A DNA stretch of 64,000 bases from Asparagopsis taxiformis (GCA_030407315.1 JALQPE010002342.1:107143-171142); one strand, 5' to 3'; positions 51,749-63,158 are shown, counted from the first letter of the stretch. Numbers and translations: made by a program. The notes: a model not told the origin generated them from the sequence alone.

Positions 51749-54700
51749 ATGGAGAGTAATACTTCCGGCATCCGCATCGAGAAGCTGGATTATTCAAACT
51801 TCCACTCATGGAAGCAGAAGATGGAACTCATCCTTGGCCACCGCGAGGTGGACGACATGATTGATCCTAATCTTCGCCCTAGACGTCCGACAGACCAAGA
51901 AGAGCTCTTAAAATGGCTCCGCAAAGACAAGTCAGCTCGAATGGCCATCGGAATTACCTTGTCGGATGAAATGCTCAAAAATGTTGCACACACCACGACT
52001 GCCTTAGAAATGTGGCAAGAGATCTGCAACGTGCATCAAAGGCACACTCTTCTAAACAAACTCGCTGCAAGGCGCGACTTTTACACAGCGACTATGAAGC
52101 CAGGTGAACAGATGCTCGTATACATCAACCGTGTTCGACAAATGGCAACGGTACTATCAGCAATGGGCGTCGACATTGATGATAAAGAAATGGCTATGGC
52201 TGTTCTCAATGGCCTCCCATCTTCCTTCCAGACGCTGATAACCGCTCTTGATGCAATTGGAGATGAAGATCCTACCTTCACATTCGACAAAGTTCGCAGT
52301 CTCCTCCTTCAGGAAGAACGCAGGGCAGCTATTTTAAAACCGGGAAGTTCCTCAACAGACACAGCCGCTCTACTTTCCAAGTCTGGAAAACAGTTTGGGA
52401 ACAACCGGAAGAAGTGTACCCATTGCGGTCGAACAAATCACACCGAGCCATATTGCTGGCAGAAGTATGGAAGACCATCTCGCTCCCGCTCGAATAATAA
52501 ACCACGCAGTTCTCCGAACGTGTCTCTGGCGCAGGGGAATATTGGCTCTATGGCAGCCGTAGCCACTGAGACTGAACCGAGCAATGATGAAGAAAAGGAG
52601 TACGTCTGCCTTTTATCAGCCTGTTCGGATTCAGCTAAGTCGGTACAAATCACATCTACATGGTACATCGACTCCGCTGCTACCTCACACATGACCTTCG
52701 ATCGCTCAATGTTTGTCTCGTACCGTTCCGTGACTCCGTTCCAAGTGATTCTCGGAGACAAATCCACTTCTGTAGCAGTAGGATGTGGCGATGTCAAACT
52801 GTCACTCCTTGTCAATGGGAAGGCAAGAATCTGCATACTCCAGGACGTTCTCCACGTCCCCTCCTTCGTGTTCTCACTCATATCCGTTAGTACTCTCACA
52901 GCTCGAGGCATTGGAGTTCAGTTCACGAACAATGCAGTCCTCTTAACCCAAAACGGGGAATCAATAGCTACTGGCCATAGACGCCACGGGCTCTATGCAA
53001 TTGACCTCTACATGCCCTCCAGAAATAAACAACAGCCCTTCGAGTTAGCTTGCATCGCGTCACTGCAGCTGTGGCATGAGCGACTTGGGCATGTTCACAA
53101 AAACGGAATCTCTCGTATGGCAAAGACATCAGCGGTCAAAGGACTCCGAATCAAACCTGAGCAGTCCCCACCTGAAAATCTATGTGAAGGGTGTGTTACT
53201 GGTAAAATGCCTCGTGCTGCTATCCCAAAATTCTCCGAGACAAGAGCCTCCGAGCTTCTCCAACTGATCCACACAGATCTGGCAGGGCCAATGGAAATAC
53301 GTTCGAAAGGGGGAGCTCGATACTTCGTGACCTTCATCGATGATAAGTCTCGCTGGCTAACTGTGTATCCGCTCCACCGTAAGTCGGATTGTTTCGATGC
53401 ATTCCAACGATTTCTGCGCCTCACTGAAACTCAAACAGGATGCAAACTTCGTCAACTACGCTCAGACGGAGGGGGAGAGTACTTCTCAAACGAATTCAGC
53501 TCTTTCCTTGAAGACAGGGGTATCCAACGTCAAACTACCTGTGCCTACACTCCCCAACAAAACGGAGTTGCGGAACGCATGAATCGCACCCTTAAGGAAC
53601 ATATGCGGGCCATGCTTCTCCACAATTCCACTCCATTGGAGTTCTGGGCGGAAGCACTTTCTTGTGCTGCCTACATTCGCAATCGTCTCACCAGCCGTGC
53701 TCTCCCCGCTGGAACCACTCCATATGAGCTATGGTATGGGCGGAAGCCAAACATTGCACACCTGCGAACATTTGGAAGCATTTGTTGGTACAAACTGCCG
53801 AACACACATCTCCAAGCGCTCGATTCTCGTGCTGTTCAGGCTATCATGCTAGGGTATGCAACATCACAGAAGGCATATAAACTGTGGGATCTAACGAATG
53901 AGAAAATAGTTGTCTCTCGCGATGTCGTTTTCGAGGAGACGAGGTCGAGGAAACTACCGTCACATCTAGACATTACTGGAGCTGATGTCAGTCTAGAAGA
54001 TACCTCACAAGACCCAATGAGGGAAAAACCTTATGGAGGAACTCCCAGAAATGAATCCTCTTCCTCCCATTCAGGTTCAGATTCGGACCATATTTCACCT
54101 CAATCACCTCCGCCAACGCCATCCTACAGTCAAGATGCCTCGTTACTCAATGCTCCCCGTAAATCGTCTCGCACCCGCAAACCTCCGAGTGAGTGGTGGA
54201 AAACCACTGCACTCGTCACTACCGCGCCCGATCCTACTCCAGAACACCTCCTCACCTTCACTGAGGTGACCAAGGGGGAGGAGAAAGACCTTTGGATCGG
54301 TGCCATTCAGTCTGAAATGAATTCCCTTTATACAAACCGCACCTGGATTTTGGTCCCTCGCAGTGAAGCTGTCAACCTACTTTCATCCAAATGGGTGTTC
54401 AAACGCAAAGATGTTGTCAGTGAAACTGGTGAGCACTCGGTCAAACATAAAGCTCGCCTGGTAACTCGGGGATTCCAGCAGAAGTACGGTGTTGACTATG
54501 CTGAAACATATGCACCGGTTGTCAAGTTCTGCACTATTCGCATGTTCTTCGCTCTCACTGTCCATCACGACCTCCATTGCGATCAAATGGACGTTAAGAC
54601 AGCTTTCCTCTACGGAGACCTCGAACAAGACATATACATGGAACAACCGGAGGGCTTTGTCGACCCGAAGTATCCTAATCATGTTTGCAAACTGCAGAAA

Positions 54701-55834
54701 GCTTTGTATGGACTAAAACAGGCTCCGAGGCAATGGCACGCAAAGATCGACGAGTTTCTCATTTCAGAACTAGAATTCCAGAGTTCTCCGTACGACCCAT
54801 GTTTCTACGTGAGGTACCGTAAAGATTCGATGATAGTCATTGCCCTCTACGTTGATGACCTCCTTATCGCTTCAAGCAGCAGAGACATGTTGAACGAGCT
54901 GAAGGCTGAGTTCAGTAGACGCTTCGAAATGAAAGATTGTGGGAAAGCTAGAGTGTGCCTCGGGCTGGAAATCGTAAGGGACTCACCTAGAGGACTACTT
55001 CATTTGAATCAAACTCGGTACGCTGAAAAGGTATTGGAACGATTCGGCATGGAGAACTCAAGCCCTGCTGCAACCCCTATGCAGGCTCAGATTTCCATCA
55101 GTGATACTGAAACAGAGGCCATCGACTCTACATTATACCGCAAAGCCATTGGAAGCTTGATGTATCTCGCAGTGGGAACTCGCCCCGACATCGCATTTGC
55201 TGTTGGAAGACTTGCCCAATTCGTGGAGACTCCAACCAAATCTCTCTGGGTTGCTGTCAAGCGTGTTCTAAGATACATTTCTGGTACTCGAAGCCTTGGT
55301 GTGCTGTACAGGGCATCGAAGCCTCTGTCACCTGTCGGATATAGTGACTCAGATTGGGGTGGTTGTACGATCAATCGGAAATCCACCAGCGGATACGTGT
55401 TCATGATGGCTGGAGCAGCGGTGAGCTGGAAATCTCACAAACAGAGCTGTGTAGCGCAATCCTCCTCCGAAGCTGAATATATGGCTCTCAGCGCTGCGGT
55501 GAAGGAAGCTATTTGGTTGAGTAATATTGTTGGGTTTGGCTGTGGAAGCAGCTCGGCGGATCCGATCCTAATCAATGTCGACAACCAAGGTTCCATCAAG
55601 ATGGCTAGGAACGATGCCTCAGGAACTCGTACCAAACACATCGACATTCGGTATCACTTCGTCCGAGACAGCTTACTCAAGACGTTGTTCGGCATTGACT
55701 ACTGTCCCACATCAGATATGGCGGCAGATCTGTTAACCAAGCCTCTGCAACGAGTTCAATTTATCAAGCTCCGGGAAATGATCGGCGTGTCAGATATTTC
55801 ATCCATCGAGCAGGTCAAAGAGGGGGAGTGTTGA
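51749..55834 (+). CDS. Copia C Gag-Pol polyprotein
   Basis: 1,361 codons, intact. Gag with the copia-type N-terminus (LDYSNFHSWKQKME) and CCHC knuckle CTHCGRTNHTEPYC (223-236). Protease WYIDSAATSHM (DSA 308-310). Integrase with WHERLGH...CEGC zinc site and HTDLAGP / RSDGGGEY / QQNGVAERMN triad (about 440-620). RT with MDVKTAFLYGDL and YVDDLL (about 950-1040). RNase H from GYSDSDWGG through SSSEAEYMAL to the end. Gag-protease-integrase-RT-RNase H in one frame is typical of copia. The last codon and the stop (TGT TGA) are the first six bases of the 3' LTR. Confidence 0.97.
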   Translation: MESNTSGIRIEKLDYSNFHSWKQKMELILGHREVDDMIDPNLRPRRPTDQEELLKWLRKDKSARMAIGITLSDEMLKNVAHTTTALEMWQEICNVHQRHTLLNKLAARRDFYTATMKPGEQMLVYINRVRQMATVLSAMGVDIDDKEMAMAVLNGLPSSFQTLITALDAIGDEDPTFTFDKVRSLLLQEERRAAILKPGSSSTDTAALLSKSGKQFGNNRKKCTHCGRTNHTEPYCWQKYGRPSRSRSNNKPRSSPNVSLAQGNIGSMAAVATETEPSNDEEKEYVCLLSACSDSAKSVQITSTWYIDSAATSHMTFDRSMFVSYRSVTPFQVILGDKSTSVAVGCGDVKLSLLVNGKARICILQDVLHVPSFVFSLISVSTLTARGIGVQFTNNAVLLTQNGESIATGHRRHGLYAIDLYMPSRNKQQPFELACIASLQLWHERLGHVHKNGISRMAKTSAVKGLRIKPEQSPPENLCEGCVTGKMPRAAIPKFSETRASELLQLIHTDLAGPMEIRSKGGARYFVTFIDDKSRWLTVYPLHRKSDCFDAFQRFLRLTETQTGCKLRQLRSDGGGEYFSNEFSSFLEDRGIQRQTTCAYTPQQNGVAERMNRTLKEHMRAMLLHNSTPLEFWAEALSCAAYIRNRLTSRALPAGTTPYELWYGRKPNIAHLRTFGSICWYKLPNTHLQALDSRAVQAIMLGYATSQKAYKLWDLTNEKIVVSRDVVFEETRSRKLPSHLDITGADVSLEDTSQDPMREKPYGGTPRNESSSSHSGSDSDHISPQSPPPTPSYSQDASLLNAPRKSSRTRKPPSEWWKTTALVTTAPDPTPEHLLTFTEVTKGEEKDLWIGAIQSEMNSLYTNRTWILVPRSEAVNLLSSKWVFKRKDVVSETGEHSVKHKARLVTRGFQQKYGVDYAETYAPVVKFCTIRMFFALTVHHDLHCDQMDVKTAFLYGDLEQDIYMEQPEGFVDPKYPNHVCKLQKALYGLKQAPRQWHAKIDEFLISELEFQSSPYDPCFYVRYRKDSMIVIALYVDDLLIASSSRDMLNELKAEFSRRFEMKDCGKARVCLGLEIVRDSPRGLLHLNQTRYAEKVLERFGMENSSPAATPMQAQISISDTETEAIDSTLYRKAIGSLMYLAVGTRPDIAFAVGRLAQFVETPTKSLWVAVKRVLRYISGTRSLGVLYRASKPLSPVGYSDSDWGGCTINRKSTSGYVFMMAGAAVSWKSHKQSCVAQSSSEAEYMALSAAVKEAIWLSNIVGFGCGSSSADPILINVDNQGSIKMARNDASGTRTKHIDIRYHFVRDSLLKTLFGIDYCPTSDMAADLLTKPLQRVQFIKLREMIGVSDISSIEQVKEGEC
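55816..55828 (+). promoter_or_regulatory. Polypurine tract of copia C
   Basis: AAAGAGGGGGAG runs up to the 3' LTR, inside the coding sequence for the last residues of Pol. Confidence 0.8.
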
Positions 55835-56316
55835 CTCACTGAGAATGGGCCTGGTAGGCCTAATTCCGTGAGAAAACTTTGACCCTCGATTTCTCTATGA
55901 AGGAGTGGTCTGAGCGCTCTGAAACCTATCTCATCGTATTCAGCGTGCCCGAATTAGTCGGGTAGCAACTTCTCCGGGGCTCCTACGACACTCCATTACG
56001 GAGTAACTGGCCTCTGAAGTTTCAATTTGTTTGTCATAGTTTCAATTAGTAATTAGAAATGCCAAGATGGGTTGCCATCATGGCAGAGGGAAAATGTTAT
56101 GATAAGTGTACACGTGTGGATGATATGATAGAGAAGCCCACGTGTACCAGATTGGCAGCGGGTGCTTGCTAGGACAGACTGTCAGTGACAGTCTGTCTGG
56201 AGCAGCCTTGAACAGGCTGTCCTTAGCACCGCCGGCGCACCTCGGCGAGAATACAAATTATGTAGTGAGCTCGCAGATTCAGTAAACGCTCGGTAAGCGA
56301 CCAAACTTTATCAACA
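55829..56316 (+). repeat. 3' LTR of copia C
   Basis: 488 bp, no difference seen from the 5' LTR; followed by the TSD ACTCA. Confidence 0.95.
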
Positions 56317-56344
56317 ACTCAAGCTTTTTTCGTGCTCCTCTCAT
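56317..56344 (-). pseudogene. First codons of the TE2 ParB-methyltransferase gene
   Basis: On the minus strand an ATG at 56344 opens MRGARKKLE and runs into the TSD; removing copia C and one ACTCA joins it in frame to SHHRSVGS at 49793. The basic start resembles MSRKTRS of TE1. This gives the true gene start and shows copia C inserted after TE2 was complete. Confidence 0.82.
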
Positions 56345-57932
56345 GTCACAAAGAATGTAATCAGATTGAAACAAATTTTCGATCGATAGTAGCCAAGTAA
56401 CGTTCTATGAAGTGCAGAGGATTGAGGATGGTCTGCAGCTCTGCAGACATTGACGACCTCCTCAACTGAGTCACTGCATTTTATATAGATCCACAGCTTA
56501 CGAAAGAATAGCGCAAGGGCTCCTGAGATTCATGGCTCCTTTTCGGAACTGTGATATAACTCATGCACAGTAGCATTTATTTCAAAAATGTCCGAATTAA
56601 TGTACCTGTATTGGCATGAATGCTACTGAGTAAATTATTGTCTGGATTGGCCCAGGCAAGTATCCGAACAGAGATTCATCGATCCATCTGTAGTATGGAC
56701 ATCACGATATGCCATTTTCCCATGCGTACATGTTGAAACGCATCTCAGCACACATATGAGGTAAGCAGTAGTATCGATCGCATGCCCCAGATCTTGATGC
56801 AATTGAGAATCTGTAAAGACCAGTGACAAGTTCGAGTGCAAAATGCGACTTTGCAGCATTTTGAAAGCTCTCTTGCCCATGTACGAGGTAGGTTTAGGAT
56901 TACTTTAGTCGATGACAGCATTAAATGAGCGCCTCAGATCTGGAAGCAACCACTCGTCAAACGGCTAGAACTAGTTCATATAGATTGCTTCAGTTCATTG
57001 CTCTGTTCTGTTCGGGACTAATGGTATCTTTATAACGATCGCAAGAATAGATATTTGGTGAGGTCGAAAGGAAACAGGATAAGACAGAAAATCCCTCCCA
57101 TTGTGAGCTGCCCATGTGTAAACTCGTAACGAAATATGAATTTGTGGAATGATACCAGTGGACATAGATCCGTTTAACGAACTATTCACATGTCTTTTTA
57201 CTCAGCGGACATGAGACTGATGAGTCCAGATACGTCACCACTGCGATTTCATTCCGATGAATCTACTGGGCCGACAGGAAGTTATGTAAAGAAAAATTTA
57301 CCACGCCGTTTTCATTTCTAGAATAAGATTTGAACGATCATCGCATGACTGTGGTTCTATTCTAGTCCTACTCAGCTGGGCCATGATACAGAGAGGAGTT
57401 TAATTCTATATGAGCCTCGGAGACATAGCCACGTGACGAGTTCAGCATGATCCATCTTTTCATGAGTATAAATATCGTATTGTAGATGAATTCATGGGAC
57501 AATAGAAATTGCCCCGAAGAAGAGTATGTATAGAACAGACTGGTGATAACGTATACTGACATGTGACCATTGAGAAAGGATAATGTCAAGGAAATAGGAA
57601 ATTTGTTGTCATGAACAACAACCCTGAAATATGAAAGAAAATTCGGCGAATAGGATCGCATCAGTTTCGGATTCTGTTCTCTAGCAAGTTCCTCAACCTA
57701 TTTCGAATTATCAATATCAGAGGATAGGTTTACCGTTTTCTGATCTAACGTGCTTATCTACCGTCTGTGTTTTGAGCATGACCATATCCAGCACATTTCC
57801 AATTCACTCATATTCAAATTGAACCACGTCCGAGCTCAAATTGATCAATTTGGACAAAGCATACTCTGCTGTAGTGCATAAAACCAAAAACTCATACACG
57901 GCGGTTTTGCCAAGTTCTCCACCCTCCGCGAG
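56345..57932. promoter_or_regulatory. TE2 divergent intergenic region
   Basis: About 1.6 kb between the divergent starts, expected to contain both promoters. A 14-bp palindrome AAATTGATCAATTT lies near 57838. No large palindrome comparable to that of TE1 was noticed. Confidence 0.45.
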
Positions 57933-60289
57933 ATGGAAGATGGATTGATTTCGGGAACTTTATTCCCTCCTACTGCTGCAGAGTGCTCTCATCCGCCCCT
58001 GCCTCTCCAAGACCACAATGGAGACAAAAACATGTGCCACAAACGATATGTTGGGTTTCTATCTTCGCATCGTACGAATGGGTTTCATAGCGTTGAGAGC
58101 TGTGATCGCAGTTCAAACCTTTTTAAGGAAGGAGTTACTGCAGTCCCTGAGACATCCGGTTCCATGAAGAAGAGAAGAATGGAGGCCGTAAAAAAATTAT
58201 CAACAGGTTTCTTGAGAAGTGAAGGTTGCTGCAAGAAGCGATGCTTCCGTCAATGTGCTCCTCGATTTCTTCACACGAAAATGACAGAGGTATCATTAAT
58301 GACAAGCAAAGCAAGAAGGAACTTTCTCATGAGTATGCTCGGAGTTGATAACTCTAGAAAACATTCTCCGGGCGTGTTCAGATTCAATGGGAAAATTGTA
58401 TGTGCGAATTTCTTGAGCAGCGCTTTTGGTTTTTCAAGGTACCTTCAGTGTGACGTTAAAGGATCTGATCAAAGCCTAACAAATAGAACTATTGCGTCCA
58501 ATAGAAGAACAATCACACACTGTACAAAAAGGGAGTCCATAATTTCTTTCCTTGACCGTCTTTCCGAAAGAACTGCAGGAAATATGCCAGATAGGGAAGA
58601 ACAGCACCTACCTTTTTTCAGGAAGCGTGAGGTATATGAGTTATTCTGCACGGAGCATGAGCTTCTTTGTTCCAAAAATCCACCGAGTCACCCCTATTTT
58701 TACAAGACATGGAAAGAGCATCGTTTCTCCCTCAAAGTCCGCAAACTATCAAGATTCACAAAGTGTACAATCTGCGAGGAAATTAGAGCAGCAATTATGG
58801 ATGCTTGCCATACAAATGGGCCGACAGTAGATCTTCTAAGTCGTCGAAAAGCCCATGTGGACATGGTAGCAAGAGAGAGACTGGAATACAAGAAGAAAAC
58901 GGAAAAGGCTATTCTACAACCACACGAATATGTTTCCATATGTGTGGATGGCGCTGATCAGTCTGCATTCGGACTACCGCATTTTGCTGTGCATACAAAA
59001 AACACGAGGGGAAAGGCATTGAAATTGAAGTTCATTGGTATCATTGAGCACAAAACTGTTAAGAATTTGTATCTATATACTATGACAGAAGAGTTCGAGA
59101 CAGGAGCCAACCATATAATTGAGGCCATTCATCGCTTCATTTCTGAGCGAGCTCGGAACTCCAGGCTTCCGAGAACCCTCTTCATACAGTTAGACAACTG
59201 TACAAGAGAAAATAAGAACAGATTTCTCTTCGCGTACCTTGAGTCACTCGTTGGGTGGAGATTATTTGATGAGGTGCATGTTTCCTTCCTTCCCATCGGA
59301 CATACGCATGTAGATATCGATCAGTGCTTCAGTTGCACTTCAGGACGCCTGCGTTCAAACGATGCAATTACCCTTACCGAGTTGCACAATCAGCTCCGAG
59401 CTTCCTACACTCCGGCACCTTTGTCAATCACATTCAACATGTAGCGAACTTTTCCGGTTTGTGCACAAGTCAGAATATCCTCACGAAGGTCCAGAAGTTC
59501 ACTGATTTTCGGTACTTTCGATTTAATCGAAGAGAAAATCCTTCCTCCAGTATTTCTGAGAAGATCAATACTGTATGTCACGTGAAAGTCAACTGCGATG
59601 ATGTCTGGATTCGTCTCGACTCACAAAATCATCGATACCCATGTTCCTTCTTAAAGGAGATGCCAGATCTTTCTAAAACACCACCTACCCTAATATCATG
59701 CCCAGACGGGCTTCATGAAGTAGAAAAACGATTTCAATCAGAAGCGGGACGAGTTAACTGTGCTGAGAAAATGGCTTCTTTGAGGCAGCTGGCATCATCA
59801 GTATATAATACGCGGGAAGAAGATTTTCACTGGGATTTGGAAACCTGCGTGGAGCTGAGGTATATTTCACCTCTAGGAACTGATGTGGAAAACTTTGTGG
59901 CAGAAGAAGAAGGGAGTCCAAATCCTATCCGGAGTCGTCATGAGTATACGCTGAATCGATTTGTGGCAGTACGTCCCGAAGTGTCAACCCCAAAATGCGC
60001 TTTCTGGGTCGCTAAGATATGTAGCATTCAATACGATAATGAGGGTGTCGCCGAGAAGCTGGAAGTTCATTGGTATGAGCCACTATCCATGCGAGATGTG
60101 TACAAAAGTGCATACAAACCATCTTATCTCTCCACGGAAGAAAGAAGTAAGAAACCGTGGAAGGATATAATTCCGCCCGACAGTGTTTTAGTAGAGTTTG
60201 AAGACTTAACAAGAGGCGGAGAACTGCGTATGGACGTTGTTAAGATTTTGCGAAGTGATTTTCTTCACGATTCCCAAACTCTCAGATGA
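57933..60289 (+). pseudogene. TE2 transposase-like (DUF7869-type) gene, one frameshift
   Basis: From the ATG at 57933. N-terminal Cys site (GCCKKRCFRQC), middle domain (LPFFRKREVYELF ... RKLSRFTKCTICEEI), core motifs ICVDGADQSAFGLPHF, FIQLDNCTRENKNRF and FLPIGHTHVDIDQCF with candidate catalytic acids. The first frame ends at 59444; a one-base shift near 59418-59425 (ASYTPAP...) moves into the frame that continues with HVANFSGLC and runs to 60289. C-terminal CAFWVAKICSIQYD ... VHWYEP ... YKPSYL ... SVLVEF resembles a small Tudor/chromo-type domain. Diverged homologue of the TE1 gene, same motif order. The shift may be decay, recoding or a sequencing error. Confidence 0.82.
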
Positions 60290-60731
60290 ATGTCCATAGT
60301 GTTACTAACATAAATTGAGCTGCTCAATTCACTTCGAAAATCCTCTAGTTCATGTTCTTCACATCTCGGCCGTTACGTTTGTGAAGTAAGAACCAATGTA
60401 GACAAAAGGTTAGGCGTTTAGGGTCGTTTCGTAGGCGAAACAATGTGAAACTGGCGTATTCTCTCCTTCATAAATTATGAAAAAGACTGCAAGAATGGAA
60501 GATATTGGGTCATTGTTCAGTTTCCTTCAATTCCGCGAACATCCCCTTTTCTGTACTTCTCAGAGTTTGACTGTCTTCCTACTAGTCTGCAACAGAAGTA
60601 GGTCTTTCGTGTGATACAGAGAAAATCTTTCAATATTACTCTTCAGTGTAAGAACCACAATTTAAGCTCTCCGTCATAGCCTATTTAGTTCTTCAACAGT
60701 CCCGCAGTTCCTGACCAAAGGATATGAGTTG
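60290..60731. other. TE2 gap between transposase stop and right TIR
   Basis: 442 bases with no recognised gene; presumed transposase 3' UTR. Confidence 0.4.
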
Positions 60732-63158
60732 AGTGAAGACTTCCTAGATGAACTAATGTAGCTTCAAATGTGAAACCTGGTCTCCTGGAGTGTGCACATC
60801 CGAATTAAGGCCGTTTGAAATGGAATGCACCCGTTTCTCCCTCTGGAAGAAAGCTGTTGGCAGTCACTGCGCTGTTGAAAAATGCAGACTGCCTCTAGGG
60901 ACACTTGAGCACAGCTTATTGCCATAGGCCTTCAGCATTCATTGCACAGCTTCTATTTTCGGTCAAATGATGATTCAGCCATAGTCACAACCTCTCGCAC
61001 CACCATCACTAACGTTTTCTGTAGTCGACTAGTAGAGCAACCAGAACTTTCATGCAGCAAACCATGATTGCAAGTACCGGGTGGTATCATGTATGTATGT
61101 ACAAACCACCGTTAGCATAGCACACGATCGTATGCTTACTCGCATCATGTAGAATTGGGCTGGTACAAAACAGCACCATATCTATCATGACATGTGCCAT
61201 CTACAGGGGATCAGCAGTGCGTTGTGTATTTTCAATCAGAGTTCCGCCAGTCCAATACAACAAATGCACTACCGATTCAATCTCGATGAACAATCTTGAC
61301 ACAATCGAACTGAATCCCTCCCCTTGCAGACTATCCAACCCACATGCGGCCATCAGACGTCGCTGATAATATAACATAAAAGCAGTCATATAGACTTCTG
61401 CAATCTTATTTTCATTCAGTAAACTCCCGAACATTGGTATCCATTATACAATTGAACCATGTAACAACGCCCATTTTTCAACCTGACCATGAATGTTGTT
61501 GCGCTTCAAACATAATCGCCTCAATCTTCTTGCTAAACTCAATGCATAAATCATGAATGAATGTGCGTATGCAATTAGTAGTAGCCCAACTATGGACAAT
61601 TTCACAATTGACTCCATGGCACCCAGAGCAGTTGCTGAACTCATCCCAAATCCCGTCAGAATATTCGGTCCTGGAATATGCTTTCTATGCGTCTGGTATC
61701 CCATAAAGGATACCCTTCTTGGTACTGCTATGTAAGAACACATCATGGCACCCTGATGTGCGTTATGTGAATTTGCGCGTGCTGACGTTGGATGGTTCAG
61801 TTCGATCGAACTGTTCGAACAGTACTGGATGGGAAAGTATTTCCGTTATGGCAGTTCTGCAGAACAAAGTGCAATAGAAGCCATACACAGAACGTATCTT
61901 TTGTAGTTAGTATAGAATGCAATCAGGATTCGTTCGGTCCAATGGATACCATTCAGGTTGTAGACCGTAATGACCAAATGGTCATGTCGTTTGCGCAAAT
62001 TAAGTATGTCACCAGCTGGCAGCAGTGTGGTCGTGATCATTTTGGATGAAATCGCCCATAGTTTACTGGAGGGATGGATCTGGGGATGAGAGTTGCAGAA
62101 CCAGGAAGATTTCCATCTGAGACAGTTCAATGGAGATGTGGTTTTCACGACTTGGCTCTCTTGCACGATATCGCAGAGTGATGGTGATGGTGCACCTCCC
62201 ATGGGAAGTGTTCATTTCTTCCGCAGTGTCAGACCGTATGCGAGGGTGAAGAGGAAGGAAGATTTTAGCGCTGCTAGATCACTTAAATCGCAATAGAGTT
62301 CCAGCCCAGCACATTGAAGCAGTCATGTGACGCCCAGCAGTCCATAGTGGACTACATTCATGGAAGAATCCAGTCCGTTTCCCCGTGTACTGAATAGCAT
62401 TCTCATTTTCCGTGCCAAAATTTCTCTCCGTGTTGCACAAGGCCAAAATTAAACTGCCAAATCTGAAATTTCCCAGAAAAATAATATTGATACTTTCAGT
62501 GTGCGTCACAAAGAAATTTTCGTTCAATTCAAATTTATTCCTGATGACACTGCTTTCTCATACACGTCATTGGAAAATTACCATTAGCACGTGCTAATGG
62601 TAATTTTCTAGGTACCTAGCGCAATTTAGAGAGCGGGCAGCTGTCCAAAGAAAATTTGAGGCACACAATCACTTCTAAATTGATGGTATCGTACCTTCCT
62701 CAGAGAAGGGGAAGCGAAGAGCCTTTTATCTCGATGCACACAGATCCATGCCCTTCTATTCAATCCTATAGAATCTGTAGATCTGGGGAAAGGCGCCAAA
62801 GACTTGTTTATACAGAGACAGCCTGTCTAGCACTACAGTGGCTCAGCACAGTGAACGAAGAGGCGCACAGAAGGCAAGATTTGAGGGTATGTAGTAGTAG
62901 ACTCTGCAGTGCCCAGTGTACATAGTGTCGTATACGACATTCCATGTGTATCTCAGTCTACATGATTCGTCTATTGAATGTTTTCTGCAATAGAGACACG
63001 TGTCTCCAGCTGCGCTCGTTCTGTTATGTCACGCAATGTTATATATCACTATCTCAATTACTGCGTATTGTGACATGCGTGACACATCATTGCCAGCACG
63101 TAGAAAATTTCATTCTGATTACAAAAAATAATATTCTGATCCGCTCGGAACCAGCGTT
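60732..63158 (-). repeat. TE2 right terminal inverted repeat
   Basis: 2,427 bp inverted copy of 44122-46548, including the 36-bp palindrome at 62573-62608. Outer end CCAGCGTT followed by CTTG. Confidence 0.94.
62573..62608. repeat. 36-bp perfect palindrome in TE2 right TIR
   Basis: Mirror copy of the palindrome at 44672-44707. Confidence 0.92.

Larger units (their letters stand above)
49798..56316 (+). mobile_element. Copia element C, full length and apparently intact
   Basis: 6,519 bp, 488-bp LTRs (49798-50285, 55829-56316) that look identical, TSD ACTCA on both sides (49793-49797, 56317-56321). Half-tRNA(iMet) primer site, leader donor, minisatellite, antisense tRNA-like unit, intron plus two-finger ORF, an intact 1,361-codon Gag-Pol, polypurine tract. 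Likely a young and possibly autonomous copy. It sits in the ninth to tenth codon of the TE2 methyltransferase gene. Confidence 0.96.
44122..63158. mobile_element. TE2: second long-TIR element with ParB-methyltransferase and transposase-like genes
   Basis: 19,037 bp between AACGCTGG...CCAGCGTT ends, flanked on both sides by CTTG (44118-44121 and 63159-63162). Removing the element and one CTTG restores an open gag frame of element F, which proves the insertion boundaries. 2,427-bp TIRs (44122-46548, 60732-63158). Inside, a minus-strand ParB-methyltransferase gene and a plus-strand transposase-like gene are divergent; copia C lies in the first codons of the methyltransferase gene. Without copia C it is about 12.5 kb. 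Same plan as TE1 with diverged proteins and unrelated TIRs. Confidence 0.92.
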
